Shown: piece by piece, positions 11,101-20,100 of the stretch | Numbering within the stretch: the stretch's first letter is position 1 | Layout of the letters: every line of letters begins with the position of its first letter | Source of the DNA: Vibrio splendidus | GTDB taxonomy: Bacteria > Pseudomonadota > Gammaproteobacteria > Enterobacterales > Vibrionaceae | Assembly: GCF_003345295.1 (NCBI RefSeq) | Contig: NZ_CP031055.1 | Location: forward strand, 1,736,001 to 1,800,000 | Reading direction: 5' to 3' | DNA length: 64,000 nucleotides | The notes under the pieces: generated by a model | Told to the model about the DNA's origin: nothing | The model's database searches: none | Seen by the model: only the letters and a program-made list of their open reading frames with translations | Position numbers and translations under genes: made by a program

Positions 11101-14100
11101 ATCGGTACCATTGGTACCACCATAAGGAGTATCAGCAACACCTTTAACTTCTACGTTAACCGTTTTAGTACCTAGAATTTCTTCATCGACTTGCGCACCA
11201 GTAGAAAGATTCGCGGTATCTTTAACCACACCCGTGACATCGAAGGTGAAATCCACATTGCTGTGTTTGGTTGGAACAACTTCCACGTTAGCCAAATCGG
11301 AATACGCGATTTCTTGATAATCCACACCATTGATCGTGATGGTCGGAACGACTGTCGTGGTGCCTAAGAAGTAAAGCACTGCTCCTTCCGTAACATTACT
11401 GATGCGCACAAACAGTTCTTCAGAACTGTCAGAATCGACCGAACCTGTCATGGTGATGACTTCGTCTAACGTGAAAGCATCTTTATTGTCCAAAGGACCA
11501 ATGTAATCAGGGTTATCGATGTTGTCTTCGTTGATCTGGATACGACTCACACTGAATTTACCCGGGTCGGCGTCAGCAGTGACATCAATAATGATATTTT
11601 GCTCTACAGAACGAGCCGTCGTCTTATCGTTTGCTCCACCGTTGGCTGCATCATCGTATGGGTTACGTGTCTCTTCAGTAATAGCTGTCGCTTTAAATTC
11701 AATTTGCCCAGAGAAGTTATCAATAGGGTTAACCACGGTGCTATTGATATCAGAAGATGTGATGATATAAACACCATTAACTGGTGTAAGCACTGTGCCA
11801 TTTTGGTCAAGCAACTCAAACTTACCATCTCCCTGAACAACTTCGAGTTCATAGGTAATGGTTTCAGTGCGGCTGTTATCTTGTGATTCTGCGTTTAATT
11901 GCAGGGTAACGTTGTCTTCATCTTCGTTCACTTGATACTGATACGTGCTACTGGTGTCATCCCAAGTCGCAATGTCGGCAACCGCTTCAATTTCAATTCT
12001 AAAGTTTGAGTTTACGGTATGGTCTAGCGAACCATTATTATCAATTTCGAGCTCATAATTGATTCGAACCCCATTTTCACCAGAGCCGAAATTCTGGTCT
12101 GGGACAAAGTACAGGTTATTGATAGTCGCGATGGCGTCTGATGGTTGGTTCGTACTTGGAGCAAAGCTCTGCTGCATTTGAGGTGGACCAAACAAGATAT
12201 CACCGTTTGGTTCTGCCACTAGTTTGTGATATTCCAAGCCATCAAAGTAATAGAACGTCCCTCTGTGATTGCCACTTTGGATCGTCAGTTGTCCGATGGA
12301 CTCGTTGTTATCTTGGTCCTTCAGGTTAACCTGCAACGCAACTTGTGCAGGGGCATCAGGCAATCCACTTTGATTATCTTGGGTATTCTCTAAGTTTGGG
12401 ACATCGCCCGTTGCGTAAGGGATTGTAGAGTCTCTACCCGCATCCTCAAACGTGGTCACCTTGAGCGAGATTGCTGAAGACTCTTCATCCGTAATCGTGA
12501 TGTTCAAAGGCGTAGATGACGTATCCAAATCACCGTCTGTCGCAATAACATTTATCGAGAAATCGATGGTATCTCCATCATGATCGAGATAATTGGTAGC
12601 TCTAAATTCTATTTCGCCATTTGAGTTGATACGCAAAGTACCCAGCTGCCTTTCCTGAGTACCACCATTGCCATCATCAGTCTGCTCATAAACACGGATA
12701 GTTCGACGTCCACTTTGAACATTCAAGCCATCGCTAAAGCCAGTATTGTTACCTCGTTGGAAAACAATATCTGCACCATTATTTGAGATGCCCTCAATTC
12801 GACTCAGTACCGCGCCATCAGCCCCCTCATCCGTCGCATTAGCAAACATATCGACTTTAGAACCGCGGTAACCCTGGCCTTCGACACGAGTAATCGATTG
12901 TGTGGTTACCAATGGAATATCATCAGTGACCGTAATTTTTAGATCAATCGCATTCGATTGGTCTTGATCAAAATCTTCAGCAATGATTGAAAAATCAAGT
13001 TCGATGTTGTTTTCATCGGCACCATCAGGGTGTTTGAGAGGTTTAAACAGTTCAAACTGATAACTGTTGTTTGACGTATCAAAAATAATCTCGAAAACAG
13101 GCACTTGACCTGTATCAGTCTGAGCAACATAAGTAAACGTACTGCCAGATACAGAAACAGGCAGCCACTCTAAACTCTCTCCATCAGAGGTTAAGCCTGC
13201 AATCACTAAATTTTCATCAACCAGTTCATACTTCACAACGCCATCTGCACCTTCATCGACGGTGAACAGTCCATTGATAATGGTGTCTTCAGATTGATCT
13301 GAACCAATGCCAGTAAGATCGTCTTCATCGACAACGGTTTCACCGGTCGGCGCCGTCATCACAGGCACATCATCGAGCACCTCGATTGGCAATACATACT
13401 GATTAGAATCATCTCCGTCGCCATCAACCGCAACGACATCGAATGGAATCGTTAAGGTATTGGAATTCGGACTTGTTGGATGATTCAGCGGACCTAACAA
13501 CGTAAACGTATAAGAGCCATCATTCGCTAACGCGAGCGTGAAGATAGGAGTCCCGCTTGTCGTCGTACCTTGGTAGGTCGTTGTGTTAGCCGCCCCTGTG
13601 ATTTCTGTAATAGAAATCGCTTCAGTTCCAGAGGTCAATGTCGCTTCAAGCGCTGAGATATTACGCAGTTCGTAAACATCTACTAGGTCAGCACCTTCTG
13701 TCGTAACAAATGCACCTGTTGCTTGAGACACCACAGACCCGAGATCATCTTCATCAACAACAAATGTACTCCCAACAGTCGTATCAGTGATAGTTGGCGC
13801 ATCATCGAGCACCTCGATTGGCAATACATATTGGTTAGAATCATCGCCATCACCATCAACGGCAACCACATCAAACGGTATGGTTAAGGTATCGAGGTTA
13901 CTTGGTGTCGTAGCGTGATCGAGAGGGCCAAGCAAAGTGAACGTATAAGCACCGTCATCAGTCAGTACTAGTGTAAAAATTGGCGTTCCACTTGGATCAG
14001 TTGCCCCTTGGTAGGTCGTCGTGTTAGCAGCTCCAGTTATCTCAGTGATCTTAATACCTTCACCGCCCGACGATAACGTCGCTTCAAGAGCTGAGATATT

Positions 14101-17100
14101 ACGCAGTTCGTAAACCTCTACTTGGTCTGCCCCTTCTGTGGTCACAAATGAGCCTGTCGCCTGAGCGACAACAGAGCCTAAATCGTCTTCATCAACGACA
14201 AATGTACTCGCAACCGTCGTATCAGTGATGCTTGGCACATCATCCGTTACTGTGATCTTGAGAGCGATCGTATTCGATTTGTCTTGGTCGGAATCTTCGG
14301 CCACGACAGAGAAGTTAAGGTCAATCGCGTTTTCACCCGCGCCATCAGGGTGCTTAAGTGGTTTAAACAATTCGAATTGATAGCTGTTATCCGAGGTATC
14401 GAAAATAATCTCGAATACTGCTTCATTACTCGTTGCAGTTTGAGCAACGTAAGTAAATGTTGTGCCGTTTTGTGAAACAGGCAGCCACTCTAAACTCTCT
14501 CCATCGGAGGTTAATCCTGCAATCGCTAAATTTTCATCAACCAATTCATACTTAACAACACCATCGGCACCTTCATCAATCGTGAACAATCCATTAATAA
14601 TGGCATCTTCAGATTGATCTGAACCAACGCCAGTAAGGTCGTCTTCATCGACAACAGTTTCACCAGTCGGCGCCGTCATTACTGGCGCACCATCGAGTAC
14701 TTCGATTGGCAATACGTATTGGTTAGAATCATCGCCATCACCATCAACGGCAACCACATCAAACGGTATGGTTAAGGTGTCGAGGTTACTTGGTGTCGTA
14801 GCGTGATCGAGAGGGCCAAGCAAAGTGAACGTATAAGCACCGTCATCAGTCAACACCAATGTGAAAATTGGCGTTCCGCTTGGGTCGGTTACCCCTTGGT
14901 AGGCAGTCGTGTTAGCAGCACCAGTAATTTCGGTGATCTTAATACCTTCACTGCCCGACGATAGCGTCGCTTCCAACGTTGAGATATTGCGCAGTTCGTA
15001 AGCCTCAGCTTGGTCTGCACCTTCTGTGGTAACAAACGAGCCTGTCGCCTGAGAGACGACAGAGTCTAAATCGTCTTCATCAACGACAAACGTACTCCCA
15101 ACAATCGTATCAGTGATGGTTGGCACATCATCCGTCACTGTGATCTTCAGGTCGATCGCATTCGATTCATCTTGGTCGAAATCTTCTGCCACAACAGAGA
15201 AGTTAAGGTCAATCGCGTTTTCACCCGCGCCATCAGGGTGCTTAAGTGGTTTAAACAATTCGAATTGATAGCTGTTATTTGAGGTATCAAAAATAATTTC
15301 AAACACAGGCTGATTACTGGTTACCGTCTGTGCAACATAAGTGAAGGTCGTGCCACTCTGTGAAACAGGCAGCCACTCTAAGCTTTCTCCGTCGGAGGTT
15401 AATCCTGCAATCGCTAAATTTTCATCAACCAGTTCATACTTAACAACACCATCGGCACCTTCATCAATCGTGAATAATCCATTAATAATGGCATCTTCAG
15501 ATTGATCTGAACCAACGCCAGTAAGATCGTCTTCATCGACAACGGTTTCACCAATCGGCGCCGTCATTACTGGCACATCATCGAGCACCTCGATTGGCAA
15601 TACAAATTGGTTAGAATCATCACCGTCACCATCAACCGCAACGACATCGAATGGAATCGTTAAAGTATTGGAATTCGGACTTGTTGGATGATTTAGCGGA
15701 CCTAACAACGTAAACGTATAAGAGCCATCATTCGCTAGCGCGAGCGTGAAGATAGGAGTCCCGCTTGTCGTCGTACCTTGATAGGTCGTTGTGTTAGTCG
15801 CCCCTGTGATTTCTGTAATAGAAATCGCTTCAGTTCCAGAGGTCAATGTCGCTTCAAGCGCTGAGATATTACGCAGTTCGTAAACTTCTACTAGGTCAGC
15901 ACCTTCTGTCGTAACAAATGCACCTGTTGCTTGAGACACCACAGATCCAAGATCATCTTCATCAACAACAAATGTACTCCCAACAGTCGTATCAGTGATA
16001 GTTGGCGCATCATCGAGCACCTCGATTGGCAATACAAATTGGTTAGAATCATCACCATCACCATCAACGGCAACCACATCAAACGGTATGGTTAATGTAT
16101 CAAGGTTACTTGGCGTCGTAGCGTGATTGAGAGGGCCAAGCAAAGTGAACGTATAAGCACCGTCATCAGTCAACACTAATGTGAAAATTGGCGTTCCACT
16201 TGGGTCGGTTACCCCTTGGTAGGCAGTCGTGTTAGCAGCACCAGTAATTTCGGTGATCTTAATACCTTCACTGCCCGACGATAGCGTCGCTTCCAGCGTT
16301 GAGATATTACGCAGTTCGTAAACCTCTACTTGGTCTGCACCTTCTGTGGTAACAAACGAGCCTATCGCCTGAGCGACAACAGAGTCTAAATCGTCTTCAT
16401 CAACGACAAACGTACTCCCAACAATCGTATCAGTGATGGTTGGCACATCATCCGTTACTGTGATCTTCAGGTCGATCGTATTCGATTTATCTTGGTCGAA
16501 ATCTTCTGCCACAACAGAGAAGTTAAGGTCAATCGCGTTTTCACCCGCGCCATCAGGGTGCTTAAGTGGTTTAAACAATTCGAATTGATAGCTGTTATTT
16601 GAGGTATCAAAAATAATTTCAAACACAGGCTGATTACTGGTTACCGTCTGTGCAACATAAGTGAAGGTCGTGCCACTCTGTGAAACAGGCAGCCACTCTA
16701 AGCTTTCTCCGTCGGAGGTTAATCCTGCAATCGCTAAATTTTCATCAACCAGTTCATACTTAACAACACCATCGGCACCTTCATCAATCGTGAATAATCC
16801 ATTAATAATGGCATCTTCAGATTGATCTGAACCAACGCCAGTAAGGTCGTCTTCATCGACAACGGTTTCACCAGTCGGCGCCGTCATTACTGGCACATCA
16901 TCGAGTACTTCGATTGGTAACACATACTGATTAGAATCATCACCGTCACCATCAACCGCAACGACATCGAATGGAATCGTTAAAGTATTGGAATTCGGAC
17001 TTGTTGGATGATTTAGCGGACCTAACAACGTAAACGTATAAGAGCCATCATTCGCTAGCGCGAGCGTGAAGATAGGAGTCCCGCTTGTCGTCGTACCTTG

Positions 17101-20100
17101 ATAGGTCGTTGTGTTAGTCGCCCCTGTGATTTCTGTAATAGAAATCGCTTCAGTTCCAGAGGTCAATGTCGCTTCAAGCGCTGAGATATTACGCAGTTCG
17201 TAAACATCTACTAGGTCAGCACCTTCTGTCGTAACAAATGCACCTGTTGCTTGAGACACCACAGACCCAAGATCATCTTCATCAACAACAAATGTACTCC
17301 CAACAGTCGTATCAGTGATAGTTGGCGCATCATCGAGCACCTCGATTGGCAATACATATTGGTTAGAATCATCGCCATCACCATCAACGGCAACCACATC
17401 AAACGGTATGGTTAAGGTGTCGAGGTTACTTGGTGTCGTAGCGTGCTCGAGAGGGCCAAGCAAAGTGAACGTATAAGCACCGTCATCAGTCAGTACTAGT
17501 GTAAAAATTGGCGTTCCACTTGGATCAGTTGCCCCTTGGTAGGTCGTCGTGTTAGCAGCTCCAGTTATCTCAGTGATCTTAATACCTTCACCGCCCGACG
17601 ATAACGTCGCTTCAAGAGCTGAGATATTACGCAGTTCGTAAACCTCTACTTGGTCTGCCCCTTCTGTGGTCACAAATGAGCCTGTCGCCTGAGCGACAAC
17701 AGAGTCTAAATCGTCTTCATCAACGACAAATGTACTCGCAGCCGTCGTATCAGTGATGCTTGGCACATCATCCGTTACTGTGATCTTGAGAGCGATCGTA
17801 TTCGATTTGTCTTGGTCGAAATCTTCGGCCACGACAGAGAAGTTAAGGTCAATCGCGTTTTCACCCGCGCCATCAGGGTGCTTAAGTGGTTTAAACAATT
17901 CGAATTGATAGCTGTTATCCGAGGTATCGAAAATAATCTCGAACACCGCTTCATTACTCGTTGCTGTTTGAGCAACGTAAGTAAATGTTGTGCCGCTTTG
18001 TGAAACAGCTTGCCACTCTAAACTTTCTCCATCAGAGGTTAAGCCAGTCAGAACCAAATCTTCATCAACCAGTTCATACTTCACAACACCATCGGCGCCT
18101 TCATCAACCGTGAATAACCCATTAATAATGGTATCTTCAGATTGATCTGAACCAATGCCACTAAGATCGTCTTCATCGACAACCATTTCACCAGTCGGCA
18201 CCGTCATTACTGGCGTACCATCGAGCACTTCGATTGGCAATACATATTGGTTAGAATCATCGCCATCACCATCAACGGCAACCACATCAAACGGTATTGT
18301 TAGTGTATCGAGGTTGCTCGGTGTCGTAACGTGATTGAGAGGCCCAAGCAAGGTAAAGGTGTAAGCACCATCATCAGTCAGCACTAATGTGAAGATTGGC
18401 GTTCCGCTCGGGTCAGTTGCGCCTTGGTAGGTGGTCGTGTTAGCAACACCTGTGATCTCAGTGATCTTAATACCTTCATTGCCCGACGATAGCGTCGCTT
18501 CTAGCGTTGAGATATTGCGTAGTTCGTAAACCTCAGCTTGGTCTGCACCTTCTGTGGTAACAAACGAGCCTGTCGCCTGAGCGACAACAGAGCCTAAATC
18601 ATCTTCATCAACGACAAACGTACTAGCAACAGTCGTATCAGTGATGGTTGGCACATCATCCGTCACCGTGATCTTCAGATCGACCGCATTCGATTTATCT
18701 TGGTCGGAATCTTCAGCCACAACAGAGAAGTTAAGGTCAATCGCGTTTTCACCCGCACTATCAGGGTGCTTAAGTGGTTTAAACAATTCGAATTGATAAC
18801 TATTATTTGAGGTATCAAAAATGATTTCAAACACAGGCTGATTACTGATTACCGTCTGTGCAACATAAGTGAAGGTCGTGCCACTCTGTGAAACATGCTG
18901 CCACTCTAAGCTTTCTCCATCGGAGGTTAAGCCTGCAATCGCTAAATTTTCATCAACCAATTCATACTTAACAACGCCATCGGCACCTTCATCAATCGTG
19001 AACAATCCATTAATAATGGCATCTTCAGATTGATCTGAACCAATGCCAGTAAGATCGTCTTCATCGACAACGGTTTCACCAGTAGGAGCTGTCATCACAG
19101 GTACATCATCTGTGACATTGACGAGAATCTCAGCGGCTTCTGGTGTACTCGAACCGCCAGATAGTGCAGAACGGTCTCCATCCGCATCAACGGCATAAAT
19201 AGGCAGAGCAAAGGTCAACAACGCGTCTTCAGCGCCTTGGTGAGAAAGCTCTTCGTACAGAGTGAATTCATAGTTCCCCAATGACGGACTATCAACTTTA
19301 ACGTCAAAGACCGTAATCCGAGAACCATTGACTTCAACATAGCCTTCGTAAGTTCTTACACCGTTAGTTTCATCAATAAGCTCAAGCAATACGGCTTCGC
19401 CATTAGACGTTAAAGAACCGCCAGTATTAAACTCCGTAGGTTCAAGCTCGTAATGATCGATGATGTCGCTTTCAAAAATATCGGCAGTGATACTTCCGCT
19501 ACCCGCAACGGACGCGGTTCCCTCTTGAGAACCACCAACAATACCAGCTTCATCAACATCAATACTGTCAACATTGGTCACAACCGGGCTATCGCCATCA
19601 GTAATCTCAATGTTAATGGTATTAGTTACAACATCTTGGTCAAAGTCCGTCATCGTGATCGGCAGCGAAAAAGAGAGTGAGTCAGTACCGATCTGCTCTA
19701 TCGGATTAAACTGCTCAAATTTATAGGTGCCATCGGTATCGAGAGAGATAGTGAGAACAACTTCACCTCGGCCTTGGATGGACAGAGTAATCGTTGTTCC
19801 ATCATCAGAAAGTCTGGCAAGCGTGTTTTGATTATCACTGAGCAACCCATCAAACTGGTCCAGTGCACTTGCATCAAATACGACTGATTGAAGATTATCA
19901 CTACCAATATTGGAGAACGTTCCTTCGATTGCCGCGCTGCTAGTTTCAACGTTAGTGATATTTACACTTTCAGTCGACGGATCTACCCCGTCAAACACTG
20001 AAACTTGTGCGTTAACGGGTGTTGCTAGCGGATTCCCAGCAGTGTCTTCACCTTGAATATCAAAGGTAATATCTATTTGATCGCCAGTATAGGAAACTTG

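Noticed and set aside
12925..19110. Possible CRISPR-like array from regularly spaced repeats
   Set aside because: The repeats are 400-1,320 bp coding domains, with no short repeat-spacer structure and no cas genes.
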